A DNA stretch of 57,717 nt from an uncultured Gammaproteobacteria bacterium (GTDB lineage Bacteria > Pseudomonadota > Gammaproteobacteria > HK1). The stretch lies in the NCBI GenBank assembly GCA_947258715.1, contig CAMYJH010000016.1, positions 1 to 57,717 of the forward strand. Direction: 5' to 3'. The notes under the pieces were generated by a model, which was not told the origin of the DNA, ran no database searches, and was given only the letters and a program-made list of their open reading frames with translations. Each line of letters starts with the position of its first letter. Within the stretch, counting starts at the first letter, position 1. Positions 40,681-49,698 of the stretch are shown in pieces. Both the position numbers and the translations under genes were made by a program.

Positions 40681-41541
40681 ATGTTCTATCGATTCGCCGC
40701 CATACTTCTTTTCACTCTGCTCCCCGGTTATTTGACGGCCGCGGGGCCGACCGTCACCTTTGCCGGCACGAGCAGCGCCCCGCTGGAAAACCCCCACGAC
40801 CTCAAGTTGTCACCGGATGGGAAATATCTGTTCGTGTCCGACGTCGGAAACAACCGGATCGCGATTCTCGATCCCGGGACCCTGGAACTCATCGCCGAAT
40901 TCGGCTCGGACCACCAATCGGGTACGCATGACGTGGACTTCGACGAACAAGGTCGCGCCTACGTCGCCGACACCCATAACAACCGTGTCACAATTTACGA
41001 AATAGAGGGAACCCGGGCGACATTGGTGGGCGAGCTCGGGGAACGGATCCGCGGGCCGGAAGGCGTGCTGGTTCATCCCAACGGGCGGGTTTACGTTGCC
41101 GGCGCCTGGTCAGGCAACGTGGTGGCCTACGAGAACGGTGAAGTGGTCGGCGAGCTTTCGGGGTTGTCATCTCCGCACGACCTGGAAGTTACCAGCAGCG
41201 GCGATATCTGGCTTTCGGATGCCGGAAACGACCGCATGCTCTTGTTGTCTCCGGAGCTCGAGATCAAGCGCCAGTTGAAGGGTGAACCGTACGACTTCAA
41301 TGGAGTCCGCTATCAGGACGTGCTTGCGGACGGCACCGTAATCGCGGCGGACAAGAACAACCATAGCGTCAAGTTCATCGCGCCGGATGGCGCGCTGCTG
41401 CTGGTGCTCGGCACCGGCAGGCCCGGGAAGGGACCCGGCAGATTCACAACGCCGGAAGGTGTCGAGGTGATGGGCGACACCTTGTGGCTGTCCGATTCGG
41501 GTAATGACCGCGTGGTCAAGTACACAGTGGATTGGAACTAG
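40681..41541 (+). CDS. Secreted NHL-repeat beta-propeller protein
   Basis: 286 residues. A signal peptide (FAAILLFTLLPGYLTAAG) is followed by six or so NHL/propeller blades: PHDLKLSPDGKYLFVSDVGN, THDVDFDEQGRAYVADTHNN, RGPEGVLVHPNGRVYVAGAW, SPHDLEVTSSGDIWLSDAGN, and TPEGVEVMGDTLWLSDSGND. It is periplasmic or extracellular; propellers of this sort bind ligands or act as lactonase-like enzymes, but no catalytic set is evident. GAGAGCC precedes the ATG. It stands alone. Confidence 0.88.
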   Translation: MFYRFAAILLFTLLPGYLTAAGPTVTFAGTSSAPLENPHDLKLSPDGKYLFVSDVGNNRIAILDPGTLELIAEFGSDHQSGTHDVDFDEQGRAYVADTHNNRVTIYEIEGTRATLVGELGERIRGPEGVLVHPNGRVYVAGAWSGNVVAYENGEVVGELSGLSSPHDLEVTSSGDIWLSDAGNDRMLLLSPELEIKRQLKGEPYDFNGVRYQDVLADGTVIAADKNNHSVKFIAPDGALLLVLGTGRPGKGPGRFTTPEGVEVMGDTLWLSDSGNDRVVKYTVDWN

Positions 41542-41924
41542 ACCCGGACAAAGCGTGTTTCCTACCGGATCCACCTTCTCGTCAGATCCCTTCAGCAACG
41601 AACGATCAAAAGCGTTACTTGAGGGCCGGAGTGATTGGCAGCGTAGCGCACGCTCGCTGAGGCGGTGAATGAGCCCCCCAGCTCAGCCGCTGTCGGTGGT
41701 TGCAAGCGCCGCCACGGTCCCGGTCTGATGGTCAATGCTTATCGCCAACCGGCCATGGGGGTCATGACTCAGACGTGGTCGAGTGTTCCCCGTCAGCGGA
41801 AGTTGGACCGTAGACGGAAAATCAAACAGCAAACTCTGGAACGCCGGCGCCGGTTACACTATCGGCGGCAAGAACAAGCAAACCGTTACTGGCCTAAGTA
41901 TGTGATTGTAAGGTAGCGTAATGG
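41542..41924. other. Intergenic region without recognisable gene
   Basis: The longest frame (83 codons from 41665) is basic and low in complexity and resembles no family I know. I find no terminator or repeat end here. It separates the convergent NHL and OsmC genes. Confidence 0.4.
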
Positions 41925-42362
41925 CTAGGACTTCACCGATACAATCGTGTTCAGGTGCACTGCGCCGGTTAGAGAGTTTGTTATTAGGCAGCTCGCCTCA
42001 GCCTTCTCAAGAATCCTATTGGCTCTTTCTTTGGTCGTATCTTTAGGCACTTCGAGTGTTGCATTGATCACGAACTCCGTGAACTTCATCATACCCTCGC
42101 TACGTTCGAGAGTCCCTTCGACCTCGCATTTCAAGGATATCCACGAGAGCTTGGAGGCTCTAGCAACGGCCCGAAAGCTGAGCATGAAACAATCTGCGAC
42201 TGCGGCAATTAGCAGCGTTTCAGGAGACCAGCGGTTACCAGGCCCCCCAAACTCTGCGGGTGGTAAGGAAGGGATTGGCTCGAGATTATCGCTGGTGAGA
42301 TTGACGTCTCCCTCTGGCGCCGCGGTCGCCGCAACCTTGTAGTGATGGGGAAAGCTTTGCAT
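41925..42362 (-). CDS. OsmC family peroxidase-like protein
   Basis: 145 residues. The first Cys lies in LLIAAVADCFMLSFRAVARA and the second in AEASCLITNSLTG, the pair used by OsmC/Ohr proteins to reduce organic peroxides. FGGPGNRWSPETLL and FTEFVINATLEVP also fit. It is a cytoplasmic dimer in known cases. A type A repeat begins 20 bp upstream of its start and may supply or interrupt its promoter. Confidence 0.88.
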   Translation of the reverse strand: MQSFPHHYKVAATAAPEGDVNLTSDNLEPIPSLPPAEFGGPGNRWSPETLLIAAVADCFMLSFRAVARASKLSWISLKCEVEGTLERSEGMMKFTEFVINATLEVPKDTTKERANRILEKAEASCLITNSLTGAVHLNTIVSVKS

Positions 42363-42382
42363 GCGAGTCTCCAGGAGAATCC

Positions 42383-42592
42383 GGGAACAGTATACTTAAT
42401 TCTTTGAGGTCGCTTGTTTTCTCGGCACCCACATCGCGAAACACGCCCGGGCCGGCCGGTCGTTAGGCGGCGAGAGAGTCGTTCAGCGGCTGGAACGCAT
42501 CACGAGCCGGAGCCTCGCACATCGTCCACCCGGGCGAGGAAAGACGGCCGAAGAGAAATAAGTACACTGCCCCCGGAATTCCGCTGTCCCCG
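42383..42592. repeat. Type A repeat, long (A3) form
   Basis: The left end is GGGAACAGTATACTTAATTC. The interior (GTCGCTTGTTTTCTCGGC, ACATCGCGAAACAC) matches the copy at 49498-49689. The right end, GAAATAAGTACACTGCCCCC, is followed by a duplicated tip (CTGTCCCCGGAATTCCG) to 42592. It forms the downstream boundary of the isocitrate-type dehydrogenase gene. Confidence 0.78.
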
Positions 42593-42603
42593 GAATTCCG
42601 TCT

Positions 42604-43662
42604 TCAGCCGCGTGCCACGCGGCGCGCAACCATCTCTCCGAAGGCGTCGGTGTCGAGCGTGCCGCCGAGGTCCCGCGTGCGTCCTTCCTTAAGCTGCGCG
42701 TCGATGGCGGCCTCGATGCACTCCCCCGCCTGGCGGAAATCCGGGCGCTGGTGCCGCGCGGCGAGCCACACCAGCAGCATGGCGCAGGAGAGGATCATCG
42801 CCGTCGGGTTGGCGACGTTACGGCCCGCGATGTCCGGGGCCGAGCCGTGCGCGGCCTGCGCTATGGCCCGCTCGAGGCTCGAGTTGAGCGAGGCGCCGAT
42901 GCCGAGTCCGCCGCTCAGCTCCGCCGTGAGGTCGGAAATCAGATCGCCGTACAGGTTGGTGGCGACCACCACGTCGAAGCTCTCGGGCCGGCGCACCACG
43001 AGAGCCATCATCGCGTCCACGATGACCTCCTCGGTCTCGATCTTCGGATAGTCCGCGAGCACGTCGCGGGCGGCCTTAAGAAACAGCCCGTCGCTCAGCT
43101 TGAACACGTGCGCCTTGTGAAGCAACGTCACCTTCCTGCGCCGCTGCATGGCGAGCTTGCAGGCCGCGCGGGTGATCCGCGCGCAGCCCTCATAGCTTAT
43201 GTTGCGGATCGACTGCGCGAGATTACGCGTGGGCATGAACTCGGCGTGGCCGCGGTACATGTTGCGGTCCGCCATGAAGCCTTCGGTGTTCTCCCGCGCG
43301 ATCACCAGATCCATGCTTTCGACATGCGCGGGCACGCCGGGCCGCGTCCTCGCGGGGCGCAAATTGGCGAACAGGTCGAGCTCCTTGCGGATGATGCTCG
43401 ACGGATTGGGGTAGGTTTTGTGCTCTGCCGGATATCTGTTGGCGTCGTGCGGGCCCATCACCACGCCGTCGGCGTCGCGCGCCCGCGCCAGCACGCGATC
43501 GTGCAGCGCGTGGCCGTGCCGCTCGATGCCGGCGTGCCCTATCGCCTCGTGCTCGAACTCGAGGTCCAGGCGGAAGCGATCCGAGGCCGCCTTAAGCACC
43601 TGCACCGAGGCCGCAGTGATCTCCGGGCCGATGCCGTCGCCCGCAAGCACCAGGAGTTTCAT
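42604..43662 (-). CDS. Isocitrate/isopropylmalate dehydrogenase family enzyme
   Basis: 352 residues of the beta-decarboxylating dehydrogenase family. MKLLVLAGDGIGPEITAASV is the N-terminal strand; LFANLRPARTRPGV holds the substrate Arg residues; VIARENTEGFMADRNMYRG is the phosphorylation-loop/cofactor region; LLHKAHVFKLSDGLF carries the catalytic Lys; VVVATNLYGDLISDLTAELS has the metal-binding Asp residues; AAHGSAPDIAGRNVANPTAM is the NAD(P) site. Isocitrate, homoisocitrate, isopropylmalate or tartrate are all possible substrates. The gene is very GC-rich and is bracketed by type A repeats on both sides, which suggests acquisition as a unit. Confidence 0.88.
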   Translation of the reverse strand: MKLLVLAGDGIGPEITAASVQVLKAASDRFRLDLEFEHEAIGHAGIERHGHALHDRVLARARDADGVVMGPHDANRYPAEHKTYPNPSSIIRKELDLFANLRPARTRPGVPAHVESMDLVIARENTEGFMADRNMYRGHAEFMPTRNLAQSIRNISYEGCARITRAACKLAMQRRRKVTLLHKAHVFKLSDGLFLKAARDVLADYPKIETEEVIVDAMMALVVRRPESFDVVVATNLYGDLISDLTAELSGGLGIGASLNSSLERAIAQAAHGSAPDIAGRNVANPTAMILSCAMLLVWLAARHQRPDFRQAGECIEAAIDAQLKEGRTRDLGGTLDTDAFGEMVARRVARG

Positions 43663-43736
43663 GAGGAGCGATTCTAGCAAGCTTCGGCGCGGGCCGAGAT
43701 ACCGCCCGGCCCCGAGCCATTGCAAGGGGGAAATCC

Positions 43737-43820
43737 GGGGACAGTCTACTCGTGTCTCTTCGGCCTTCTCTCCACGCCCGGGTGAAAAAAGAAGGCCGAA
43801 GAGAAATAGGTATACTGTCT
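43737..43820. repeat. Type A repeat, hairpin (A4) form
   Basis: The left tip is GGGGACAGTCTAC and the right tip GAAATAGGTATACTGTC. Inside, TCTCTTCGGCCTTCT and AGAAGGCCGAAGAGA form a perfect 15-bp inverted repeat around CTCCACGCCCGGGTGAAAA. The right end reads into GTCTGTAAT instead of GTCCCCGGAAT, as does the half copy at 44161. Confidence 0.75.
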
Positions 43821-43842
43821 GTAATCGTTAAGACCTTAGGTT

Positions 43843-44073
43843 ATGGCAGCAATAATTCAGAACATCGGTGAGTTCCCATTCTTCGTCCAGGTCGCGATGG
43901 GGATCTGGGTCGTTTTAATAATCCTTTCTGCTCTTGTTTCCCTGACCTGCCTCGGTCTCCTGATGAGCGATCGCGGAGAAAAATTGAAAGAGCTCACGGT
44001 TGCGATACTCGTTGGTTTTGTCTGGTCAATTGTCGGTCTCGGATTAACGTATGTTCTAGGGGCCTTTCTTTAG
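43843..44073 (+). CDS. Small two-span membrane protein
   Basis: 76 residues with two membrane helices (FVQVAMGIWVVLIILSALVS, VAILVGFVWSIVGLGLTYVL) joined by a short charged loop (SDRGEKLKEL). No family is recognised. It lies between a type A repeat (ending 22 bp upstream) and a half repeat (beginning about 90 bp downstream), an isolated position that could reflect a mobile cargo or a coding fragment. Confidence 0.55.
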   Translation: MAAIIQNIGEFPFFVQVAMGIWVVLIILSALVSLTCLGLLMSDRGEKLKELTVAILVGFVWSIVGLGLTYVLGAFL

Positions 44074-44160
44074 AATCCACGATGCGATTCCTTCGACTCC
44101 CTGGCCGACACGCGAGAGGTGTGTGCCGTCAACGATAGTCGGAGCAACCGGGCGAACAAA

Positions 44161-44197
44161 GACGAGCGAAGAGAAATAGGTATAACGTCTGTAATTC
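44161..44197. repeat. Solo right end of a type A repeat
   Basis: GAGCGAAGAGAAATAGGTAT followed by AACGTCTGTAATTC matches the right end of the copy at 43737-43820, including the GTCTGTAAT variant. No left end is seen within 90 bp, so it is a decayed or half element. It lies 50 bp upstream of the methyltransferase gene. Confidence 0.6.
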
Positions 44198-44248
44198 TCC
44201 AATATCTTGTACCAGGATTGAAGCGGCACGATAAAGGCGAAAAAGAGC

Positions 44249-45079
44249 ATGACAGATAAAACGAGGCCATCAAACGATCAAGAATCCTATGTCCACCGCT
44301 ATGGCGGGGCTGCGACCAAGCAGGTCTTTTCGGGTCGAACGGCAGAGAAGCACGCTGCCTTCTTTCTGCCTTACCTGAAGCCGGGTATGAGTCTGCTCGA
44401 CTGTGGCAGTGGCCCTGGCTCGATCACGGCAGGTTTGGCCAAGGCTGTTTCGCCAGGAGAAGTAACGGGCATTGAAATCGAAGCAAGCCAGGTGGAGCTT
44501 GCCCGCGAGAACGCGGCGAAACTGGGACTCGCCAATATCAAGTTCGAACAAGGCAGCGCCTACAAGCTTCCCTACCCCGACGACCAATTCGACGCCGTAT
44601 TCAGCCATGCCATGCTGGAACACTTACGTGAGCCAGTGTTAGTCGTCAAGGAAATGCGGCGCGTGCTGAAACCAGGCGGGATCGTAGGCATACGGTGCGC
44701 CAACATGCGCATGAGGCTGTTGGCGCCTTCAGACGAAACCCTTGACCTTGCCTACGAAATCTACCTCAAGTATCGACAGCATTGCGGCGGGAATCCTGCT
44801 TTTGGTCGTGAGTGCCGGACTCTACTGCGTGAAGCGGGCTTTACGGAGACGATCGGAACCGCTTCCTGCGATACTTGGGGAACGCAGCAAGCGACCCAAG
44901 CATTTCTACCTTTCCTCCTAGACGAGCTCACCGGCTCCGAAATCAGAAAAACAGCGATTGAAAAAGGATGGGCAGACCAGACTCAGATGGACAAAGCCGT
45001 GACCGCCATCAATGAATGGGGCGAGCATCCCGATGCCATATTCGCGTTGGTTTGGTTCGAAGCCGTTGCCTGGAAGTAA
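44249..45079 (+). CDS. Class I SAM-dependent methyltransferase
   Basis: 276 residues. Motif I is MSLLDCGSGPGSITAGLAKA, followed by VTGIEIEASQVELARENAAK, YPDDQFDAVFSHAMLEHLRE and VLKPGGIVGIRCANM. This is the UbiE/Coq5-like arrangement, but the N terminus (ESYVHRYGGAATKQVFSGRT) and the long helical C terminus are of an uncharacterised branch. The substrate is unknown. It is convergent with the arsenite exporter gene, 37 bp away; a link to arsenic methylation is not supported because the conserved ArsM cysteines are not evident. Confidence 0.87.
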   Translation: MTDKTRPSNDQESYVHRYGGAATKQVFSGRTAEKHAAFFLPYLKPGMSLLDCGSGPGSITAGLAKAVSPGEVTGIEIEASQVELARENAAKLGLANIKFEQGSAYKLPYPDDQFDAVFSHAMLEHLREPVLVVKEMRRVLKPGGIVGIRCANMRMRLLAPSDETLDLAYEIYLKYRQHCGGNPAFGRECRTLLREAGFTETIGTASCDTWGTQQATQAFLPFLLDELTGSEIRKTAIEKGWADQTQMDKAVTAINEWGEHPDAIFALVWFEAVAWK

Positions 45080-45116
45080 CATACAACAGGACCACCATGC
45101 CGCAGCGCCGTCTCGT

Positions 45117-46181
45117 TCACCTTAGCCCGCTCAACGCGCGCCCGTTACGCTGGACGGCGGGGCCGCACTCGTACCAGACTTTGGTGGCGTTTACGATCTT
45201 CACCACCGAGAGCATCACCGGAACTTCTACCAGCACGCCAACCACGGTCGCGAGCGCCGCACCGGAGTCTATTCCGAACAGGCTGATCGCCACCGCAACG
45301 GCCAGCTCGAAGAAATTGCTCGCACCGATAAGCGCCGAGGGCGCGGCCACGCAGTGTGCCGATCCGACCTTGCGGTTCAACAGATATGCGAGTCCGGAGT
45401 TCAAGTAGACCTGGATCAGAATCGGGACGGCAAGAAGCGCAATCACCAACGGCTGCGCGATGATTTGCTCGCCCTGGAAGCCGAACAGCAGCACGAGCGT
45501 CGTCAACAGCGCTATCAGCGAAACCGGTTGTAACTTGTCCAGCACCCGCTTGAGACCAGGTTCTCCGCTGGAGCCGAGCACGCGCTTGCGCAAGACCTGA
45601 GCGATAATCACCGGCACCACGATGTATAGGCCGACCGAGAGCACGAGCGTGTCCCATGGCACGGTGATTGCCGACAGGCCCAGCAGGAGCCCGACGATAG
45701 GGGCGAAGGCGAACACCATGATCAGGTCATTCAGCGCCACCTGACTGAGTGTGAAATGCGGCTCTCCGTCAGAAAGGTTGCTCCAGACGAAGACCATCGC
45801 GGTACAGGGTGCGGCGGCCAAGATGATGAGGCCAGCGATATAGCTGTCTATCTGCTCAGCCATCAGATAGGGGCGGAACAAATAGCCAATGAACAACAGG
45901 GCAAGCGCCGCCATGGAAAAGGGCTTCACCGCCCAGTTGATAAACAGCGTCACGCCGATCCCACGCCAGTGCTCGCGAACCTGGCCCAACGCGCTAAAGT
46001 CGATCTTCACCAGCATCGGGATGATCATGAGCCAGATCAGAATAGCGACCGGGATATTGACCTGAGCGATCTCGGCCCCGCCAATGATTTGGAATACCCC
46101 GCCCAGAAAATGCCCGAGCGCTACGCCGGCGATGATGCACAGCCCAACCCAGACGGTCAGATAGCGTTCGAAGGTAGACAT
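45117..46181 (-). CDS. acr3: Arsenite efflux permease, ACR3 type
   Basis: 354 residues with ten membrane spans. Cys126 in LAAAPCTAMVFVWSNLSDGE is the conserved Cys of ACR3 carriers. LSQVALNDLIMVFAFAPIVG and ALIGASNFFELAVAVAISLF are strongly typical. It exports arsenite (and sometimes antimonite) using the proton-motive force. It lies 13 bp after arsR on the same strand, forming a minimal ars unit without arsC in the window. Confidence 0.94.
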   Translation of the reverse strand: MSTFERYLTVWVGLCIIAGVALGHFLGGVFQIIGGAEIAQVNIPVAILIWLMIIPMLVKIDFSALGQVREHWRGIGVTLFINWAVKPFSMAALALLFIGYLFRPYLMAEQIDSYIAGLIILAAAPCTAMVFVWSNLSDGEPHFTLSQVALNDLIMVFAFAPIVGLLLGLSAITVPWDTLVLSVGLYIVVPVIIAQVLRKRVLGSSGEPGLKRVLDKLQPVSLIALLTTLVLLFGFQGEQIIAQPLVIALLAVPILIQVYLNSGLAYLLNRKVGSAHCVAAPSALIGASNFFELAVAVAISLFGIDSGAALATVVGVLVEVPVMLSVVKIVNATKVWYECGPAVQRNGRALSGLR

Positions 46182-46194
46182 GTGAATTCCTTTT

Positions 46195-46539
46195 CTAGCT
46201 CACGGTCGGCTCGGCCGGCACGCCGATGACGTCATTCAGAAATTGGCGCAGCGGTTCCAGCGCCTCTTGATTGAGCGAGTAGCAAACCCGGGGGCTTTCT
46301 ACCTCCCCCGTGATAACCCCGCTAGCCTTGAGAATGCGCAAGTGCTCGGATGTGGTGGATTGGGCCAAACCTATCTCATCGACGATGTCGCAGCCGATAC
46401 AGGTCTGCCGCTCGTGAAGCATCCTGATGACTCCCAGCCGCGCGGGATGTCCAAGCGCCTTGGCAAGCGCCGCGAGCTTTTCGGTTTCCCGCGAGGACGC
46501 AGACTCGGCGCGCGCCTCCCGCATCTTGACTGTCGGCAT
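46195..46539 (-). CDS. arsR: ArsR-family arsenic-responsive repressor
   Basis: 114 residues with a winged-helix domain: KALGHPARLGVIRMLHERQT, IGLAQSTTSEHLRILKASGV (recognition helix), GEVESPRVCYSLN (wing). Cys47 and Cys50 (TCIGCDIV) and perhaps Cys in RVCYSLN can bind As(III). The ATG at 46539 is chosen because the longer frame upstream would cover the operator and promoter. It would repress its own operon with acr3 until arsenite binds. Confidence 0.92.
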   Translation of the reverse strand: MPTVKMREARAESASSRETEKLAALAKALGHPARLGVIRMLHERQTCIGCDIVDEIGLAQSTTSEHLRILKASGVITGEVESPRVCYSLNQEALEPLRQFLNDVIGVPAEPTVS

Positions 46540-46550
46540 GGTCCGCCCCC

Positions 46551-46570
46551 TAATCGTAATTCGACGATTA
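46551..46570. promoter_or_regulatory. Probable ArsR operator
   Basis: TAATCGTAATTCGACGATTA is an imperfect palindrome (AATCGT and ACGATT arms) directly upstream of arsR. A TTATATAT tract that could be the -10 box lies just beyond it (46571-46582), so bound repressor would block the promoter of the minus-strand unit. Confidence 0.65.
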
Positions 46571-46828
46571 ACGATATATAACACGGGCATAGCCCGATCG
46601 CAAAGGCCGCCGGACCGCGCGCCGAATCAGGCCTTGTCCAACCTCTCGCCGGCCAGCAATGCGCTGCCGGTTGCTCTGGCCGGCGCGCCGTTGTTCGCAC
46701 TTGCCGAGCAACGTTTTGCAAGGGCTTTTCATGGCGCGCTCAGCTGAACCGCTGTTTGTATCCATCGATCGGCAGGCCCTTGGGTATACTCTTCCGAGCT
46801 CTCTCCAGAAAATGACCGGAGACGGGGC

Positions 46829-48049
46829 ATGAACCCGACGACGCTTTCAGTCACGCCTTCGCGCTCGAGCTATGACGTCGTCATTGTCGGTGGCGCGATG
46901 TTCGGGTCGTCGGTCGCGTGGTTTCTCGCGAATAACCCTGACTTCGACGGTTCTGTCCTCGTCGTCGAACGCGATCCAAGCTACGAATTCACCTCGACGG
47001 CGCATACCAACAGCTGTATGCGGCAACAGTTCTCGCGCGAGATCAACGTTCGCGTCTCCCAGTTCGCCGCCGAGTTCGTGAAGAATTTCCGCGAATTCAT
47101 GGGCAACGACTCCCGGGTTCCAAAGCTTTTGTTACACAGCTTCGGCTACATGTATCTCGCCGACAACGAAGAGTTCGCAAACGTGCTGCGGGAGAGCCAG
47201 AAGATTCAAAAGGCGTGCGGTGCGGCCACCAAGATCATGACCGCAGAGGAAATCAAGCGCGACTACCCGTTCTATAACGTCGACGACATCGTTGCCGGCA
47301 GCCACAATCTGGTCGACGAAGGCTATTTCGACGGCAACACGCTCTTCGACTGGTGGCGGCGCTCGGCGCGCGAGAAAGGCGCCGAGTACGTCACCAACGA
47401 AGTGGTGGCGATGACCCGGAACAAGGCCGGCACGCGGGTGGAAAGCGTCACCCTGAAGTCCGGCGAAGTGATCGGTTGTGGAACGGTCGTCAACGCGTCG
47501 GGACCCCGGGCGGTTTTGACATCGCGCATGGCCGGCATCGAAATCCCTGTCGAGCCGCGCAAGCGTTACACCTTCATTTTCGCCGCCGAGCGCCCTCTGG
47601 ATCGCGATCTGCCGTTGACCATCGATCCGTCCGGGGTGCACATGCGCACCGACGGGACCTATTACCTGGCCGGGTGTCCGCCCGATGACGATCCCGCTGT
47701 GGACTATGACGACTTCGAGCAGGATTTCAGCCTGTGGGAGAACAAAGCCTGGCCGGCGATTGCCAACAGGGTCCCCCGGTTCGAAGCCATCAAGCTGGTC
47801 AATTCCTGGGTGGGCCACTATGCGTACAACACCTTGGATCAGAACGCCATCCTGGGCCGGCACACCACGGTCGAGAATTTCGTTTTCGTCAACGGTTTCT
47901 CGGGCCACGGGTTCCAGCAGTCTCCGGCCATGGGGCGGGGAACGGCGGAGCTCATCACCTACGGTGAATACAGGTCGCTCGACCTGACGCCTTTCAACTA
48001 TGAGCGGATCGAGCGAAACGAACCGTTCAGTGAAAAGGCCATCATTTGA
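46829..48049 (+). CDS. FAD-dependent oxidoreductase (DAO family)
   Basis: 406 residues of the D-amino-acid-oxidase-like group. The FAD motif is VVIVGGAMFGSSVAWFLANN, with VVERDPSYEFTST after strand 2. STAHTNSCMRQQFSREINVR lies near the isoalloxazine, and FVFVNGFSGHGFQQSPAMGR is the typical C-terminal FAD-binding segment. It probably oxidises a C-N bond of an amine or amino acid. GGAGACGGGGC precedes the ATG. A uronate-dehydrogenase-like gene follows 37 bp later on the same strand, suggesting one catabolic unit. Confidence 0.88.
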   Translation: MNPTTLSVTPSRSSYDVVIVGGAMFGSSVAWFLANNPDFDGSVLVVERDPSYEFTSTAHTNSCMRQQFSREINVRVSQFAAEFVKNFREFMGNDSRVPKLLLHSFGYMYLADNEEFANVLRESQKIQKACGAATKIMTAEEIKRDYPFYNVDDIVAGSHNLVDEGYFDGNTLFDWWRRSAREKGAEYVTNEVVAMTRNKAGTRVESVTLKSGEVIGCGTVVNASGPRAVLTSRMAGIEIPVEPRKRYTFIFAAERPLDRDLPLTIDPSGVHMRTDGTYYLAGCPPDDDPAVDYDDFEQDFSLWENKAWPAIANRVPRFEAIKLVNSWVGHYAYNTLDQNAILGRHTTVENFVFVNGFSGHGFQQSPAMGRGTAELITYGEYRSLDLTPFNYERIERNEPFSEKAII

Positions 48050-48086
48050 AATTTCGGGGCAACCTTTAGCACAGCGAAGGATTGAT

Positions 48087-48923
48087 ATGAAAAAGCTCGT
48101 TCTGACCGGTGCGGCCGGTCGTCTCGGCTCCTACCTGCGGGAGCCTTTGTCGAAGCTTGCGGATCAGCTGGTGTCCTCGGACATCGTTGAAGAGCTTGGT
48201 ACCCTGTATCCTGGCGAGACCTACGTTCGGGCCGACCTGGGCAAATACGAAGAGATCCATCGGCTGCTCGAGGGCGCTGACATGGTGATCCACTTCGGGG
48301 CCCGTGCCGATGAAGCGCCGTTCAATACCATCCTCGGCCCCAACATCATCGGCGCCTATAACGTCTGGGAAGCAGCTTACAAAAACGGTTTGCGGCGCGT
48401 CGTCTACGCAAGCTCCATCCATGCCGTCGGCATGCACCCCAAAACCGATTTCATCGGTACCGATGTGCGTCATCGACCGGATACCTATTACGGGCTGGCG
48501 AAGTGTTTCGCCGAAGACCTCGCCAGTCTTTACTGGGACAAGCGGGGCCTCGAAGCGGTTTGCTTGCGGATCATTTCCTGCGCCCAGGTGACCAATGCCC
48601 GCGCCTTGGGAACCTGGCTCTCCTACGACGATCTCATCCACCTGGTCGAGCAGGCCATCTCGACGCCAACAACCGGCTTTTCCATCGTTTACGGCGTCTC
48701 AAATAACGATCGCGTGCCGGTCGACAATTCCAAGGCGAGCTTCCTTGGTTATCGGCCCCGCGACAACGCCGAGCAGTTTGCGGAAAAAATTCTCGCCGAG
48801 GCGCCGCCTCAGGATCCCCGCGACCCCGGTCACACGTGTCACGGCGGCCCGTTCGCGTCGGTCGAGCTCGGCGAAAGCGGGGTGGCGACGATGAACATCA
48901 TCGACGACACCAAGAAAACCTAA
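48087..48923 (+). CDS. NAD-dependent epimerase/dehydratase, uronate-dehydrogenase-like
   Basis: 278 residues of the extended SDR family. KLVLTGAAGRLGSYLREPLS is the NAD motif (TGAAGRLG), VYASSIHAVG holds the catalytic Ser, and Tyr135-x3-Lys139 lies in PDTYYGLAKCFAEDLA. The sequence resembles uronate dehydrogenases, which oxidise galacturonate or glucuronate to the lactone. GAAGGA lies before the ATG at 48087; a longer frame from 48000 would overlap the upstream gene. Its true substrate is unproven, and the partner FAD oxidoreductase points to a wider sugar-amine or opine-like compound. Confidence 0.85.
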   Translation: MKKLVLTGAAGRLGSYLREPLSKLADQLVSSDIVEELGTLYPGETYVRADLGKYEEIHRLLEGADMVIHFGARADEAPFNTILGPNIIGAYNVWEAAYKNGLRRVVYASSIHAVGMHPKTDFIGTDVRHRPDTYYGLAKCFAEDLASLYWDKRGLEAVCLRIISCAQVTNARALGTWLSYDDLIHLVEQAISTPTTGFSIVYGVSNNDRVPVDNSKASFLGYRPRDNAEQFAEKILAEAPPQDPRDPGHTCHGGPFASVELGESGVATMNIIDDTKKT

Positions 48924-48944
48924 CGAGGTCTGAGCATTAAAAAG

Positions 48945-48975
48945 AAGCCCGAAAAGAAGTAAGAATACTGTCCCC
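48945..48975. repeat. Solo right end of a type A repeat
   Basis: GAAAAGAAGTAAGAATACTG followed by TCCCCCAAACTGG matches the right end of type A elements. No left half is seen. The remaining 150 bp up to the DUF1330 gene hold nothing I can identify. Confidence 0.55.
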
Positions 48976-49129
48976 CAAACTGGCGGAGTTGACTGTTTGA
49001 CGATCTGCGGCAGAGACGAGTTTTCGACAGCTGCAAGAGGAATGCCTCCTGGTCAATCAGGCAAATTAGGGACATTTCTCACCATCAGCTCAAGCGCTCT
49101 GCGTAGTGAAAATTAGCGCGAACCCGCAC

Positions 49130-49462
49130 TCAGGACTTGCCTTTCAGGATCGGTCTCAGGTCTTCGAGCTTGTCAAACAGGTGCCAGACGTAGCCGTCGG
49201 TCCCGTTGACGCGGTGCGGATGCAGATCGGCAAGCTCCGGGTCGTTACAGTAGCTGTCGAACGCCTCCCGGGAGTCCCATTCAACGAGGATGAGGACATC
49301 GCGCGGTGCGATGTCGCCCGCAGCCGCCTCAAGGAACTTTCCCAGCGCGACGACGCGGCCACCGTGGGCTTTGACTTCTTTCGCAGATCGGCGCGAATAA
49401 GCGAGGTATTCATCCTTGTTCGAGACATTGAACAGATTGAGCGCATAGACGGGCTGCGACAT
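49130..49462 (-). CDS. DUF1330 family protein
   Basis: 110 residues of the dimeric alpha/beta-barrel superfamily. YALNLFNVSNKDEYLAYSRR, GGRVVALGKFLEA and LILVEWDSREAFDSYCNDPE are the DUF1330 pattern (a small ferredoxin-like monooxygenase-type fold). No activity is established. The ATG at 49462 is chosen because family members begin shortly before YALNLF. A type A repeat begins 36 bp upstream. Confidence 0.85.
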   Translation of the reverse strand: MSQPVYALNLFNVSNKDEYLAYSRRSAKEVKAHGGRVVALGKFLEAAAGDIAPRDVLILVEWDSREAFDSYCNDPELADLHPHRVNGTDGYVWHLFDKLEDLRPILKGKS

Positions 49463-49497
49463 CGATGATTCTCCAGTCGGGTCTTCTAAGGGCATCC

Positions 49498-49689
49498 GGG
49501 GACAGTATCCTTAATTCGATGGAGTCGCTTGTGTTCTCGGCGCGCACATCGCGAAACACTCCCGCACCGGCCGGCCGTCAGGTGACGATAAATCCGCTCA
49601 GCGGCTGAAACGCATCACCGGCCGAAGCCTCGCCCGTCGCCCACCCGGGCGAATAAAAAAGGCCAGAGAGAAGTGGTTAAACTGTCCCC
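49498..49689. repeat. Type A repeat, long (A3) form
   Basis: Begins GGGGACAGTATCCTTAATTC and ends AAACTGTCCCC. It is co-linear with the copy at 42383-42592 (GAGTCGCTTGTGTTCTCGGC, ACATCGCGAAACAC, CGGCTGAAACGCATCAC). It ends 9 bp from the stop codon of the DUF3604 gene. Confidence 0.82.
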
Positions 49690-49698
49690 AGATTCGCT